Origin: an uncultured Isosphaeraceae bacterium
Lineage (GTDB): Bacteria; Planctomycetota; Planctomycetia; Isosphaerales; Isosphaeraceae
NCBI GenBank assembly: GCA_945957605.1
Contig: CAMFLR010000004.1
Location: 1 to 64,000, forward strand
Direction of reading: 5' to 3'
DNA length: 64,000 nucleotides
Shown here: positions 16,806-25,888 of the stretch, one piece after another
Position numbering within the stretch: position 1 is the first letter of the stretch
Layout of the letters: every line of letters starts with the position of its first letter
Position numbers and translations under genes: made by a program
Notes under the pieces: generated by a model
What the model saw: only the letters and a program-made list of their open reading frames with translations
What the model was told of the DNA's origin: nothing
Databases searched by the model: none

Positions 16806-17120
16806 ATGCGAGAAATGTCGGGCACGAAGCGACGGATCACCATCGGGCGGATCATGATCGCGATCGCACTCGTGGCGGTTGTTCTCGCCGCTTTGCCGGA
16901 GCCTGTTTTCGTGATCCGACTCCCCAACACAAGCACTACATCCACTCCTCTTCCTAACGGGTCGTTTGCGATCACACTAACGAAGCCTGCAATCAGTATA
17001 TCTCGGTTCGGCGTCGTCCTGATTGTGGCGATCGCAGGTGCGATTACGGGTGCCGTCCTCTGGATTGCCAGGCTATTGATTCGAATCGTGCAGCGCACTC
17101 GACCGCCCGGACCGAAGTGA
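16806..17120 (+). CDS. Small two-helix membrane protein
   Basis: The product of about 104 residues has a basic start (MREMSGTKRRITIGR), a first hydrophobic helix (IMIAIALVAVVLAAL), a Thr/Ser/Pro-rich loop of about 35 residues, and a second helix (FGVVLIVAIAGAITGAVLWIARLLI) ending in a basic tail. AGAGGGG precedes two close ATGs, at 16806 and 16815; either may be used. The family is not recognised. Both termini are predicted to be in the cytoplasm by the positive-inside rule. Confidence 0.6.
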   Translation: MREMSGTKRRITIGRIMIAIALVAVVLAALPEPVFVIRLPNTSTTSTPLPNGSFAITLTKPAISISRFGVVLIVAIAGAITGAVLWIARLLIRIVQRTRPPGPK

Positions 17121-17576
17121 AGCGCGATTCTCCCTCGATGAATGCTCCATTTACCGAGATGAAGTTGCACAGACGCGAGGCTATTCGACTACCAATCAAG
17201 CTGGGGCGTTTTACCCGGGACGTGCCTCTAACTCGATTCCGGCTTGCTCGGCGACGGGTGTTTGAGTCTCGTCGAACTCGTTTTTGCGATTGTGACCATA
17301 TTCGCTTTGCAATTTCGCTCAGCACGTTTTGGTAGTGGGACATGAGGATTTCGAAGTAAACGGTGATCCATCCAACACCGACAATAACTTCCAGGCAAAC
17401 CGTAAGCTTGAGAGGCCATCGTGTTAGAATCCAAACTTCACAATGCCCGCGCTACGCAGCTCACGAAAATGAGACGACGTCTTTCGAGATTCGCGTCAGG
17501 GTTGTTCGCAATTACGCGATTGTGGGTTAGTGTAACTAGCCCTGGTCTCGTCGCCCGAGATTTGGAGTTCTGAGCA
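17121..17576. other. Gap with a possible decayed membrane-protein frame on the minus strand
   Basis: On the minus strand from about 17430 to 17228 one frame reads ILTRWPLKLTVCLEVIVGV, then GWITVYFEILMSHYQNVLSEIAKR and a basic tail. It looks like one transmembrane helix followed by an amphipathic helix, but there is no start codon with a ribosome site and stops lie just upstream. This may be a remnant or a chance frame. Nothing else is seen in these 456 bases. Confidence 0.3.
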
Positions 17577-18338
17577 ATGACTTCGCTTGTCACGGTTTTG
17601 ATCGCCCTGGCGTGCATGGGCGCCGGAATGTTGCTGGGCTCGTGCTTGCGATGCCGACTACCTGACCAGCATCTCCGCGATGATTCGAAGGACGTCGTGA
17701 AAACCGCCACCGGAATGATCGCCACGCTTGTCGCCCTGGTTATTGGCCTTCTGGTGAGTTCGGCGAAGTCTTCGTTCGACCAGGCAAACGCAGGGATCAC
17801 ACAAGTGGGCGCAAAGATCATTTTGCTCGACCGCCTTCTCGGTCGTTACGGTGGGGCGACCGACGAACTCCGCAGCCGTTTGCGGGAATCGGTGGCGGTC
17901 GGCATTGAGCGTATCTGGCCGAGTGGTGACGGCGCGGGCGGTGGTTTGATCGCAGTTGAGCGAGCAAACAGTCTGGAAGAGATTCAGGAGATGGTTCGAC
18001 GACTTGCTCCCACAAATGAAACGGCACGCTCGATTCAGTCGCAAGCTTTCGATGTGTGCAAGGAACTCTCCGAATCGCGCTGGTTGATGATCGAACAGGC
18101 GCAGACGCCTACACCGACCGTCTTTTTGGTGATGCTGATTTTCTGGCTCACTGTGCTGTTCATTGGCCTTGGGATGCTCGCACCCGGAAACGCGACGACC
18201 TATTTGTGCCTGACGATCTGCGCGATTTCGATGGCAGGGGCGATTCTGCTGATCCTGGAAATGAGCCGGCCGATGGAAGGGATGATCCGCGTTTCGCCCG
18301 CACCACTCAAGAAGGCGCTCTCAGTCATCAACTCGTAG
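17577..18338 (+). CDS. DUF4239-like membrane protein
   Basis: This 253-residue protein has two hydrophobic segments near the N-terminus (LVTVLIALACMGAGMLLGSCL and TGMIATLVALVIGLLVSSAKSSFD), a soluble central region of about 110 residues, and two C-terminal ones (VFLVMLIFWLTVLFIGLGMLA and LCLTICAISMAGAILLILEMSRP). The TGM-x-A-T-L-x-ALV-x-GLLV-x-x-AK-x-x-FD stretch, the late RW-x-MIEQA and the EMSRP-MEG-x-I-R-V-S ending match DUF4239, a bestrophin-like family of unknown transport role. GGAG lies 10 bases before the ATG. It is a single gene, convergent with the arginine module. Confidence 0.8.
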   Translation: MTSLVTVLIALACMGAGMLLGSCLRCRLPDQHLRDDSKDVVKTATGMIATLVALVIGLLVSSAKSSFDQANAGITQVGAKIILLDRLLGRYGGATDELRSRLRESVAVGIERIWPSGDGAGGGLIAVERANSLEEIQEMVRRLAPTNETARSIQSQAFDVCKELSESRWLMIEQAQTPTPTVFLVMLIFWLTVLFIGLGMLAPGNATTYLCLTICAISMAGAILLILEMSRPMEGMIRVSPAPLKKALSVINS

Positions 18339-18416
18339 GCGATTTTGTGGAGCGGCGCCTTCTATTGCCCTGGGGCCGAAGCGATCGCAACGAATCATGT
18401 TCAAGCGATGAGTTCG

Positions 18417-19253
18417 CTAAGTCGATCCCGATCGCCAGGAGGCGGCCTCTTCGCCGTCGAGCCTGAGTGTCAGGCACTTCGCGCTTCCACCGGCCTTGAT
18501 GAATTCCGTAAAGCGATGAGGTTTTACGTCGAAGCCTAACCGCCTGAGCGATTCGCTTAGCCGAGGCGCGCCGTCGTTCATGATGATCGTTTTGCCGACG
18601 ACCACTGCGTTGCAACTGAAACTCGCCGCTTCCGCAGCGCTTGCTTCGATCAATTCATCGACCCGTGACTTCAGCACGTTGAGAGCGTAATCGTCGAACG
18701 CGCCTGGAAAGTAAATCGCCTGATACGGAGAGATCGGGCAGAAGCAAGTGTCGAGATGGTAGTAATGACCGTCGACCAACTCGAGCGGTAAAACTTCGAC
18801 ACCAAGGCGATCGCCGATCCATTGATGACCGCGGGCGTCCGACCGGAATCGATATCCCGCGAAGAGCGTTTCGCCGAGGAATAACGCATCGCCTGCGCCT
18901 TCGAAATAATGCTTCTCGGGAATGTTGACCACATCCCATCCTCGGTTTTGAAACCAGGCTGTATAAAAGGGCTCTTCAACTTGGCGTACGCCGTGGCGAA
19001 ACTTCGACGGAATGAAGATCGAACGATATACAAGCCCCGCATTTGCCGTGAAAACCAGGTCGGGAAGCCCCTTCATGGGTTCGACGAGCGAGATCTCAAC
19101 TCCAAGATCGACGAGTGTGTCATGAAGCGCCTGCCACTGCCGCGAGGATGTCGCTGCATCGGTGCCAACGAGTCGGTTCATCCACGGGTTGATCTCGTAT
19201 TCAATGCCGTAGAAGTCCGGCTTGCACATCAGAATGCGAGGAGGTGAACTCAT
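18417..19253 (-). CDS. Arginine dihydrolase-like guanidine hydrolase (ArgZ/DDAH family)
   Basis: The 278-residue protein belongs to the guanidino-group-modifying superfamily. Visible motifs are MCKPDFYGIEYEINPWM at the N-terminus, GLPDLVFTANAGLV at 62-75, FEGAGDAL, the histidine in YYHLDTCFCP, and the catalytic Cys260 in GGSAKCLTL. All of these match the N-terminal domain of the cyanobacterial ArgZ/AgrE enzyme, which turns arginine into ornithine, CO2 and two ammonia; Asn71, recalled as the residue that sets dihydrolase rather than deiminase chemistry, is present. A dimethylarginine hydrolase is the main alternative. The gene begins 4 bases after the LOR/SDH-type gene, whose relatives form the other half of the ArgZ fusion. 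Confidence 0.88.
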   Translation of the reverse strand: MSSPPRILMCKPDFYGIEYEINPWMNRLVGTDAATSSRQWQALHDTLVDLGVEISLVEPMKGLPDLVFTANAGLVYRSIFIPSKFRHGVRQVEEPFYTAWFQNRGWDVVNIPEKHYFEGAGDALFLGETLFAGYRFRSDARGHQWIGDRLGVEVLPLELVDGHYYHLDTCFCPISPYQAIYFPGAFDDYALNVLKSRVDELIEASAAEAASFSCNAVVVGKTIIMNDGAPRLSESLRRLGFDVKPHRFTEFIKAGGSAKCLTLRLDGEEAASWRSGST

Positions 19254-19257
19254 GAGG

Positions 19258-20526
19258 CTATCCCGCTGATTCGGTCAGTTCGACGGCCAAACTGCGCAAG
19301 AACGGCTCGACGTCGGTTACGAGCGAGATCGTCTGAAATGACCCGCGATCGCTGAGTTTGATCACAGTCGAAGGATTGATATCGACGCAAACGACCTTAA
19401 CCCACGCGGGCAACAAGTTCCCGGTTGCGACCGAGTGGAGCATCGTCGCGATCATGAGTGCGAAGCCGACTCCCGCAATCGACCGGCGCATTTGTCGCTG
19501 TGCTTCGACGACGTCGGTAATGACTTCGGGCAACGGGCCGTCGTCGCGTATCGAACCGGCAAGCACGACGTCGATGTTCTTGCGATACGCCTCGAACATG
19601 ATGCCCGACTTCACCACGCCTGACTCAATTGCGTTTCCGATTCCCCCAAGACGTCTGATTGTGTTGATGGTTCGCAAATGATGTTCGTGGCCGTGATCGA
19701 CAGACTGGCCTTGTTGAATATCGACTCCCAAGCTCGTGCCGTAGATTGACTGTTCGAGGTCGTGAACGGCGAGCGCATTCCCCGCGAAGAGAGTTTGCAC
19801 CCAGCCTTGTTCGATCAACTTCGCGACGTGCTGACCCGAACCTGTGTGAATGATCGCCGGGCCACCCACGAGTAGAACTTTCTGCCCCGCCGCCCTGGCC
19901 GTACGAATCGAGTCAGCGACCGATCTGAGACTTACGGCCTTGGGTTTCTCGCTCGAAACTGCGGAGTTCATGAATCCAAAGAGCGTCTCCCCGCGCGGCC
20001 GCTCCAGGGGAATGACGCGAACGCCCGCGTAACCGGTGACAACGTGCATCCCAGGCAAGATGTCGAGCATCGCCACGCATCGTGCAGATTTTTTGATTTC
20101 GTCGATCACGATACCGCAATCCATCTCCTGATCGACGACATCAACCCAGCGACCGCCGATCCGCACCTGCGTCTTCTGATTCGTCGTGCTATAGAACTTT
20201 TCTGGAAACGCTCCGGGCATGTCGGCGACGGCAAATTGCGCATCGGATAAGTGGACTGGCGTCGCGCCGTGTTCAACGAGATCGGCGATGATTTCGTCGA
20301 TCGCCTCTTGCGAAGTGGCCTTGATCGCAACGCGTGCGTAGCTTGGGTCGACGCGTCGCGCGCCAATCGTGCATTCGCGGATCTCGAACGATGCGCCCAT
20401 TTGCAGGATTCGATCGAGGATCTTGGGCAAGATGAGCGAGTCGACGATATGGCCGCGAACTTCGATCTCTTCGGTAACTGCCCACGGCGCGGCTTGAGCA
20501 GTCGGAAGCGGTAAGTCGCCAGACAT
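19258..20526 (-). CDS. LOR/SDH-type protein (TIGR00300 family), probable ornithine cyclodeaminase
   Basis: The 422-residue protein matches the TIGR00300 family along its length: an N-terminal domain (EIEVRGHIVDSLILPKILDRI and DPSYARVAIKA) followed by a Rossmann-type domain with VLLVGGPAIIHTGSG, FAGNALAVHDLEQSIYGTSLG and ETLFGFMNSAVSSEKPK. Relatives include the C-terminal half of cyanobacterial ArgZ/AgrE and an archaeal ornithine cyclodeaminase, both converting ornithine to proline plus ammonia with NAD. The motif MRRSIAGVGFALMIATMLHSVATGNLLP is conserved in the family. GGGAGG is 8 bases before the ATG. It is first in a tight two-gene unit with the arginine hydrolase, so arginine to proline catabolism is the expected pathway. 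Confidence 0.88.
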   Translation of the reverse strand: MSGDLPLPTAQAAPWAVTEEIEVRGHIVDSLILPKILDRILQMGASFEIRECTIGARRVDPSYARVAIKATSQEAIDEIIADLVEHGATPVHLSDAQFAVADMPGAFPEKFYSTTNQKTQVRIGGRWVDVVDQEMDCGIVIDEIKKSARCVAMLDILPGMHVVTGYAGVRVIPLERPRGETLFGFMNSAVSSEKPKAVSLRSVADSIRTARAAGQKVLLVGGPAIIHTGSGQHVAKLIEQGWVQTLFAGNALAVHDLEQSIYGTSLGVDIQQGQSVDHGHEHHLRTINTIRRLGGIGNAIESGVVKSGIMFEAYRKNIDVVLAGSIRDDGPLPEVITDVVEAQRQMRRSIAGVGFALMIATMLHSVATGNLLPAWVKVVCVDINPSTVIKLSDRGSFQTISLVTDVEPFLRSLAVELTESAG

Positions 20527-20955
20527 AAATCGGCCTCCCTGCGAACTTGGCTGTTCGTGTGGCTGTTACTCCATTCTATCCCTGATTGGCAACCATGAAG
20601 AGTGGAAGACTGGAATCAGAAAGCGGCAAGAGCCTTGAGTTCGACACGAGAAGAAACCTCATTGGATTGGTTTCTCTCGCGCAAAAAACTGGCCGGCACC
20701 GGCGAGTTTTCGGCAGTCGAACGCGATAAACTAAGACCAACTGAGCGTTGCAGTTGTCCGAGGCGCGAGGATCGCTCAGAGTGAGTCGAGCAGGACGTCG
20801 ATTGTTAACCGACGCCTTGCATCATAGTCTTTTCATCTCCGCGGCTTTCTCCCCGATTGTTTTCCGCGCGAACGGGCACCTTCAGGCCGAGATTGCGACA
20901 GATGATTGGGAAAAAGGCGAACGATGTTACCGTTATTTTATGGCCAGGAGCGCCA
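20527..20955. other. Divergent intergenic region
   Basis: The 429 bases carry the promoters of the arginine module (minus) and the dehydrogenase (plus). A frame extends upstream of the dehydrogenase start but lacks a ribosome site and is basic and unlike a signal peptide. No clear operator is seen. Confidence 0.4.
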
Positions 20956-23886
20956 ATGAATACTTCAAAACCGCTGCTGATTCTTGCGGCACTTGTACTA
21001 ACGGTTGCGTTCGGTCTCGATGCCTCAGCTGGCGAACCGGCGAATCCACGGCGGACGGACGATGAGGCGAAGTCGTTTCGCCTGGCCGACGACCAGTTGA
21101 CCATGGAGTTGGTCGCCGCTGAACCTGACGTGGTTAGTCCTGTGGCCGTTGCCTGGGATGAAAATGGGAGGCTGTTCGTCGCCCAGATGTCCGACTATCC
21201 CATGGCGACGACAGGCGGCCAAATCAAGCTAATGGAAGATCGCGATGGTGACGGCAAATATGAAAAAGTGACCGTCTTCGCCGATAAGCTGCCGTTTCCC
21301 AACGGAGTTTTACCGTGGAAGGGCGGTGTGCTCGTCACGGCGGCACCCAACATTTGGTACTTGAAAGACACCGATGGCGATGGCCGGGCCGACGAGCGGC
21401 GGGTTGTGCTCACGGGATTCCGTGAGGGCAATCAACAACTTCGAGTCAACGGCTTGTTCTGGGGCCTTGATAACTGGATTTATGGAGCGAATGGCCGTAG
21501 CGATGGCGAAGTTCGACGTCCAGATGCGCCAGCGGAAAAAGCGGTCTCCATCCGGCTTCACGACTTTCGTTTCCGCCCGGCGACGGGCGAAGTCGAAGCG
21601 GTTGCGGGCTTCAGCCAATTCGGCATTGCACATGATGACTGGGGGCGGCGTTTTCCATCGTGGAATACCGTCCCCATGCGTCACGTTGTTCTGGAAGAAC
21701 GCTATTTGAGTCGCAATGCCGGTCTATCGCAGACTGCATCCGTCGCTTCCATCCTCGACCCTACCGACGCTGGTCGGATCTTTTCGATCAGCCCGCCGCC
21801 GACAACTTTCAATCGCGAACCGATCGACTACTTCAATGCGAGCTGCGGGCTCAGCATTTATCGAGGTGAGCAATTAGGTACCGACTACGCAGGCAATGCC
21901 TTTGTTTGCGAATCGCTGACGAACCTGGTCCACCGCCGCGTTTTGACACCAGCCGGGCCGACGTTTGTTGCAAAGCGAGCAGAGCAGAACAAGGAGTTCC
22001 TCGCTTCGACTGATCCTTGGTTTCACCCGGTTAACCTCGCCACCGGACCCGACGGTTGCTTGTATGTTGTCGATTTTTATCGGCAGTCGGTCGAGCACCC
22101 TCAGTTCGTTCCTCCTGCTCAGCAAAATGCGGTCGATTTCCGGAAAGGGAGCGAGCATGGACGCCTGTGGCGCATCCGCAAACGGGGAGTTCCGGTCGCT
22201 TCGATACCGAAACTCGGCGAAGCTTCGACTGCGAAACTGGTTGAGTATCTAGGTAATGCCAATGGATGGGTTCGCGATACAGCACAGCGGTTGATCGTTG
22301 AGCGGCAGGATCTCGCCGCGCTCCCGCTACTAAAGCACGCAGCACAGAGTGCCGAATCACCCTTGGCACGTTCTCATTCGCTATGGACGTTAAAAGGTTT
22401 GCAGCATCTTGATGAGGCGACTTTGCTGTCAGCTTTGCGCGACTCCAATCCGAATGTCCGGGAGCAAGGTTTGAAGCTTGCCGAAGGGCAAATCACCCAT
22501 TCGGCAGCGTTACGCTCGGCGGTGTTGTCGCTCGCGAGTGACTCTAATACAAGCGTACGGTTTCGATCTGCCTTGATCCTCGGCGAATTCCCAGGTTCGG
22601 AAGTCACAAAGGCGCTGGCACAAATCGCACATCGTGACTTCGCCGACGAGTGGGTTCGACTTGCGATTTTGAGCAGCCTTGGTGAGACGTCATGGCCGTT
22701 CCTGCAAGCCTTGTTGCAACAGCATCTCGAGTGGCTTTCCAGTCCGACCGATGAGCAAGCGAAGTTCCTGTCCAACGTGACCGCATTGATCGGTACGCAG
22801 TATCGCGAGCCCGAATTGGCTGCGTTACTGGAGTTGCTAACCTTGCCGGCGGCAGGCAACGAGGCAGGCAAGCTCGCGTTGCTTGCAGGCCTGGCGGATG
22901 GGCTATCACGGAACGGCCATCCCTTGCGAACGCTTCTGAAGAATCCGCCCGAAGCACTTGCCAAATCGCTACGAGCTTTCGATAGCCTGCTGGCACAGGC
23001 ACGATCAGTGGTAACCTCTCTGGAACAGCCCGTCGCTCGTCGCGTGCTGGCCTTGCAAATTCTGACAGACATCCAGCCGGATGCTGTCGGCCCGATTCTG
23101 CTCGACTTGCTCAAGCCGGCTCAACCTATGTCGCTACAAGCCGCCGCTGCTCGGAGTCTGGCGAGTCTCGGAAATAAGGCGCTGGCGGATCAGGTGCTCG
23201 ATCAATGGAGCGTTTACACCATTCCGACGAGACGCGAAGTTCTTACTGCTCTGCTCCATGGTCCGGATCAGGCATCCGCAGTCGTGGGCGCGATCGAACA
23301 GAAGAAGCTCGCCACGGCAGAACTGGACGCGGTTGCGTTTGAGTCGTTACGCCGCGTAGCTAGCGCGGATCTGCAAAAGAGAGTCAAGGCACTCTTTCCG
23401 CGGGATCAGTCGGGCGACAGGCAGGAAGTGATTCGTGCATATCAAACAGCTTTGGCAATGAAGGGGGAATCGCAGCGAGGCGCTGAGGTTTTTGCAAAAA
23501 ACTGCCTCACATGCCACCAGATGCGTGGGCGTGGTCAGCGCGTCGGCCCCGATCTTTCTGGCGTTCGAAGCCGGCCCAAAGCCGCACTGCTAGTGGACAT
23601 TCTCGATCCCAACAAAGATGTGGCGCCCGATTACCGCAGCTACTTGTTGCTGACAACGCGCGGGCTAACGCTGAGTGGCATGTTGGCAGCGGAGACCGCG
23701 ACAAACGTTACATTGCGACGCGCGGAAGGAGCTGAAGACACCGTATTACGCCGCGAAATTGAGGAGTTGCGAGCCACAGGTAAAACTCTGATGCCCGAAG
23801 GCCTAGAGCGAACGCTCACACCGCAGGCATTCGCAGACTTGCTTGAGTTTCTTCACGAGCCCGTTGCACTGCCGGAGACGAAGTGA
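20956..23886 (+). CDS. Membrane-bound dehydrogenase-type beta-propeller with HEAT repeats and C-terminal haem-binding domain
   Basis: The ATG at 20956 has CAGGAG before it and opens a signal peptide (MNTSKPLLILAALVLTVAFGLDASAG). Residues ~30-400 form a propeller of the PVC-type membrane-bound dehydrogenase family (SPVAVAWDENGRLFVAQM, PNGVLPWKGGVLV, LFWGLDNWIYGANGRSDGE, HVVLEERYLSRN). The middle ~400 residues are HEAT-like repeats (ALRDSNPNVREQGLKL and similar). The C-terminus carries NCLTCHQMRGRGQRVGPDLSGV, a CxxCH haem motif at 850-854 within the Pirellula/Verrucomicrobium haem domain. These proteins are thought to oxidise sugars or alcohols at the cell surface and pass electrons to the haem. 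The 976-residue length is usual. It is a single gene ending at a shared terminator. Confidence 0.92.
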   Translation: MNTSKPLLILAALVLTVAFGLDASAGEPANPRRTDDEAKSFRLADDQLTMELVAAEPDVVSPVAVAWDENGRLFVAQMSDYPMATTGGQIKLMEDRDGDGKYEKVTVFADKLPFPNGVLPWKGGVLVTAAPNIWYLKDTDGDGRADERRVVLTGFREGNQQLRVNGLFWGLDNWIYGANGRSDGEVRRPDAPAEKAVSIRLHDFRFRPATGEVEAVAGFSQFGIAHDDWGRRFPSWNTVPMRHVVLEERYLSRNAGLSQTASVASILDPTDAGRIFSISPPPTTFNREPIDYFNASCGLSIYRGEQLGTDYAGNAFVCESLTNLVHRRVLTPAGPTFVAKRAEQNKEFLASTDPWFHPVNLATGPDGCLYVVDFYRQSVEHPQFVPPAQQNAVDFRKGSEHGRLWRIRKRGVPVASIPKLGEASTAKLVEYLGNANGWVRDTAQRLIVERQDLAALPLLKHAAQSAESPLARSHSLWTLKGLQHLDEATLLSALRDSNPNVREQGLKLAEGQITHSAALRSAVLSLASDSNTSVRFRSALILGEFPGSEVTKALAQIAHRDFADEWVRLAILSSLGETSWPFLQALLQQHLEWLSSPTDEQAKFLSNVTALIGTQYREPELAALLELLTLPAAGNEAGKLALLAGLADGLSRNGHPLRTLLKNPPEALAKSLRAFDSLLAQARSVVTSLEQPVARRVLALQILTDIQPDAVGPILLDLLKPAQPMSLQAAAARSLASLGNKALADQVLDQWSVYTIPTRREVLTALLHGPDQASAVVGAIEQKKLATAELDAVAFESLRRVASADLQKRVKALFPRDQSGDRQEVIRAYQTALAMKGESQRGAEVFAKNCLTCHQMRGRGQRVGPDLSGVRSRPKAALLVDILDPNKDVAPDYRSYLLLTTRGLTLSGMLAAETATNVTLRRAEGAEDTVLRREIEELRATGKTLMPEGLERTLTPQAFADLLEFLHEPVALPETK

Positions 23887-24029
23887 TGGCCGCCAGGAAT
23901 CAGTGTGGGACCAAGCCTTCCGGTTGCTCCATGATGTCGTGGCCGAATTGTGCCTACCAGCGTTGAGCGAAGGGCCGTTGATTTCTGGCCGACGGCCCCG
24001 ACTTTTGAACGCAAAATGTACGACAAAGC

Positions 24030-24060
24030 CGAGAGGCGAGAATTGTGAACTCGCCTCTCG
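24030..24060. terminator. Bidirectional stem-loop between convergent genes
   Basis: An 11-base perfect stem, CGAGAGGCGAG (24030-24040) with CTCGCCTCTCG (24050-24060), and a 9-base loop lie between the dehydrogenase (plus) and the HD protein (minus). The right arm is identical to the flank of the stem at 4457-4485. Confidence 0.75.
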
Positions 24061-24128
24061 ACATCGCACGCGTTCCAGCTCCGCGAGCATCCGCGTAGCC
24101 TCAGACACGGCTTCCAGAAGGCTTAACG

Positions 24129-24788
24129 TCAACTTGCCCAGGCTGAGTTGAGAATGACATCGCAGAAGTTGCCGCGGCGGAACGCAGGCTCCTTCAAGGC
24201 CAGAACATCCGCTTTCACGTTGCCGAACGTCGTCGCGGGTTTGCTCCGGATGCCCTGATAGAACGCTTCGATGATCTCGTTCTTGAATTGGTCGCCACGA
24301 GGATGCGCGCGGATCACCGCTTCGCGCTCGGCGTCGGTAAAATTTTCGTAGCCGATCCCTAGCACATCCATCTCGACGCCGGCAGTCACCAGCGCGATGA
24401 CGGGATGCATAAATTGCGGGATGCCAGGCGTTGTATGCAGAGCGATCGCGGTCCATACCGTGTCAGCATCGTGTGGCAAGATTCCTTCTCCGAGCAAGAA
24501 ATTTCGCGCGGCGTTGGCGCCGTCGACTTCGAAACGATTGTCTGGGCTGCTGTACGCCGGGACGAGTCCGACGTCGTGAAACATTGCTCCTGCGAAAAGC
24601 AGTTCAGGGTCGAAAGACAACCCGCGACGTTTGCCAGCCAGAGCCCCGAAGTGGTACACACGGCTTGAGTGGTGAAACAGCAAATCCGGTTCGGTATCGC
24701 GAATAAACTCGGTGATGCGGCGGGCGAGACGGCTGTCAGGAATGCGAATGTCTGCGATTGATGTTGGGTTGGTTGTGTCGTTGACCAT
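24129..24788 (-). CDS. HD-domain phosphohydrolase-like protein (cyanamide-hydratase-like)
   Basis: The 219-residue protein has the HD-fold metal motifs: a first histidine in HHSSRVYHFG, the doublet in FAGAMFHDVGLV (His71-Asp72 region), the histidine in TAIALHTTPGIP, and a later Asp in AGVEMDVLG. This layout is that of HD proteins annotated as cyanamide hydratase-like or metal-dependent phosphohydrolases; the true substrate is unknown for most. GAGGTG lies before the ATG. It is divergent from a GlxA-type regulator with only 59 bases between starts, so the regulator probably controls it. Confidence 0.85.
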   Translation of the reverse strand: MVNDTTNPTSIADIRIPDSRLARRITEFIRDTEPDLLFHHSSRVYHFGALAGKRRGLSFDPELLFAGAMFHDVGLVPAYSSPDNRFEVDGANAARNFLLGEGILPHDADTVWTAIALHTTPGIPQFMHPVIALVTAGVEMDVLGIGYENFTDAEREAVIRAHPRGDQFKNEIIEAFYQGIRSKPATTFGNVKADVLALKEPAFRRGNFCDVILNSAWAS

Positions 24789-24847
24789 TTGGGCACCTCA
24801 ATCGGAAAGGGTGATGAAACACCAGCTATTGGAATGGTAAGATTCCC

Positions 24848-25888
24848 ATGAGCGTGGCAGCAACAGGCACAAAGCGCCGAATTCGGCCAAAACGTGTCAG
24901 AACAGGACGCCGGTCCATGGCAGCCTCAAAAATCATCGCGATCTTCGCGCCTCCAGGCGTGCAATTGACCGACGTCGCAGGCCCATTCGACGTATTCGCG
25001 GAAGCCAACGTTCAGGCAGGGCGCGAGGCTTACCGCCTTGAGGTCTTGGGGGCGACGCCAGGTACGGTCCGCAGCTCGTCGGGTGTTCGGCTTGCGGTCG
25101 ATCGTGTGCTTGACGCGTCGCAAGCCGAACGTCCTCACACCTTTCTCGTGGCGGGCGCGCCGGGCATCCCAGATTCTCGGATGCCATCACGACTATTGGC
25201 GCGAGTGCGGGCGGAGGCAGAGCGTGCGCGGCGGTATGGGTCGGTTTGCAGTGGTGCGTTTTTGCTCGCATCAGCCGGAATGCTCGACGGGCGTCGCGTG
25301 ACGACACACTGGGCAGGCGCCGATCGCCTGGCGATCGACTTTCCTTCCCTGACTGTAGATCGAGACGCTCTTTACGTTCGAGACGGTCGCGTACGAACAT
25401 CTGCAGGCGTAACGGCCGGGATGGACATGGCGCTTGCTCTGGTGGAGGAGGACCTTGGGCGAGATGTCGCGCTCCGAGTCTCTCAACAACTCGTCATGTT
25501 CTTCAAACGGCCTGGCGGTCAACTTCAGTTCAGCCGCGCGGGAACCGCCGCACCAGTTGGCCGTTCGGCGTTGCAGGACTTGCAACGGTGGGTCGTCGCG
25601 AACCCAGGCGAAGATCATTCCGTGCCACGTTTGGCCGCTCGCCTTGGCCTCAGCACACGGCACTTCGCCAGGCTTTTCGCATCCGAAACCGGCGTCACGC
25701 CTGCTGCGTGGGTTGAGGCTGCACGCGTGGAGGCTGCTCGCGCGATGCTTGAATCGGCCGATTACGTTGCCAAGCAGATCGCCCCACGATGCGGATTCGC
25801 CGATGTGAACGTGCTGCGTCGAGCCTTCCGACGCCACGTCGGCATCACGCCGGCCGAATATCGTAAGCGATTTCGACGAAATCCATGA
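24848..25888 (+). CDS. GlxA-family transcriptional regulator (DJ-1/PfpI domain plus AraC-type HTH)
   Basis: Residues ~25-200 form a DJ-1/PfpI-like sensing domain (IIAIFAPPGVQLTDVAGPFDVF, then RYGSVCSGAFLLASAGMLDGR with the nucleophile-elbow cysteine, and VTTHWAGADRL). Residues ~235-340 carry two AraC-type helix-turn-helix motifs (VPRLAARLGLSTRHFARLFASETGVTPAAWVEAAR and APRCGFADVNVLRRAFRRHVGITPAEYRKRF, quoted as motif positions near 250-285 and 305-335). Such proteins activate neighbours after binding small metabolites; the cysteine is usually not catalytic in regulators. The ATG at 24848 lacks a good ribosome site; the in-frame ATG at 24917, directly before the DJ-1 strand, is an equally good start. 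The likely target is the divergent HD gene. Confidence 0.9.
   Translation: MSVAATGTKRRIRPKRVRTGRRSMAASKIIAIFAPPGVQLTDVAGPFDVFAEANVQAGREAYRLEVLGATPGTVRSSSGVRLAVDRVLDASQAERPHTFLVAGAPGIPDSRMPSRLLARVRAEAERARRYGSVCSGAFLLASAGMLDGRRVTTHWAGADRLAIDFPSLTVDRDALYVRDGRVRTSAGVTAGMDMALALVEEDLGRDVALRVSQQLVMFFKRPGGQLQFSRAGTAAPVGRSALQDLQRWVVANPGEDHSVPRLAARLGLSTRHFARLFASETGVTPAAWVEAARVEAARAMLESADYVAKQIAPRCGFADVNVLRRAFRRHVGITPAEYRKRFRRNP

Noticed and set aside
17228-17434. 68-codon minus-strand frame with TTG start
   Set aside because: The composition is not protein-like; a neighbouring frame looks more like a membrane helix but has no start, so neither is called as a gene.
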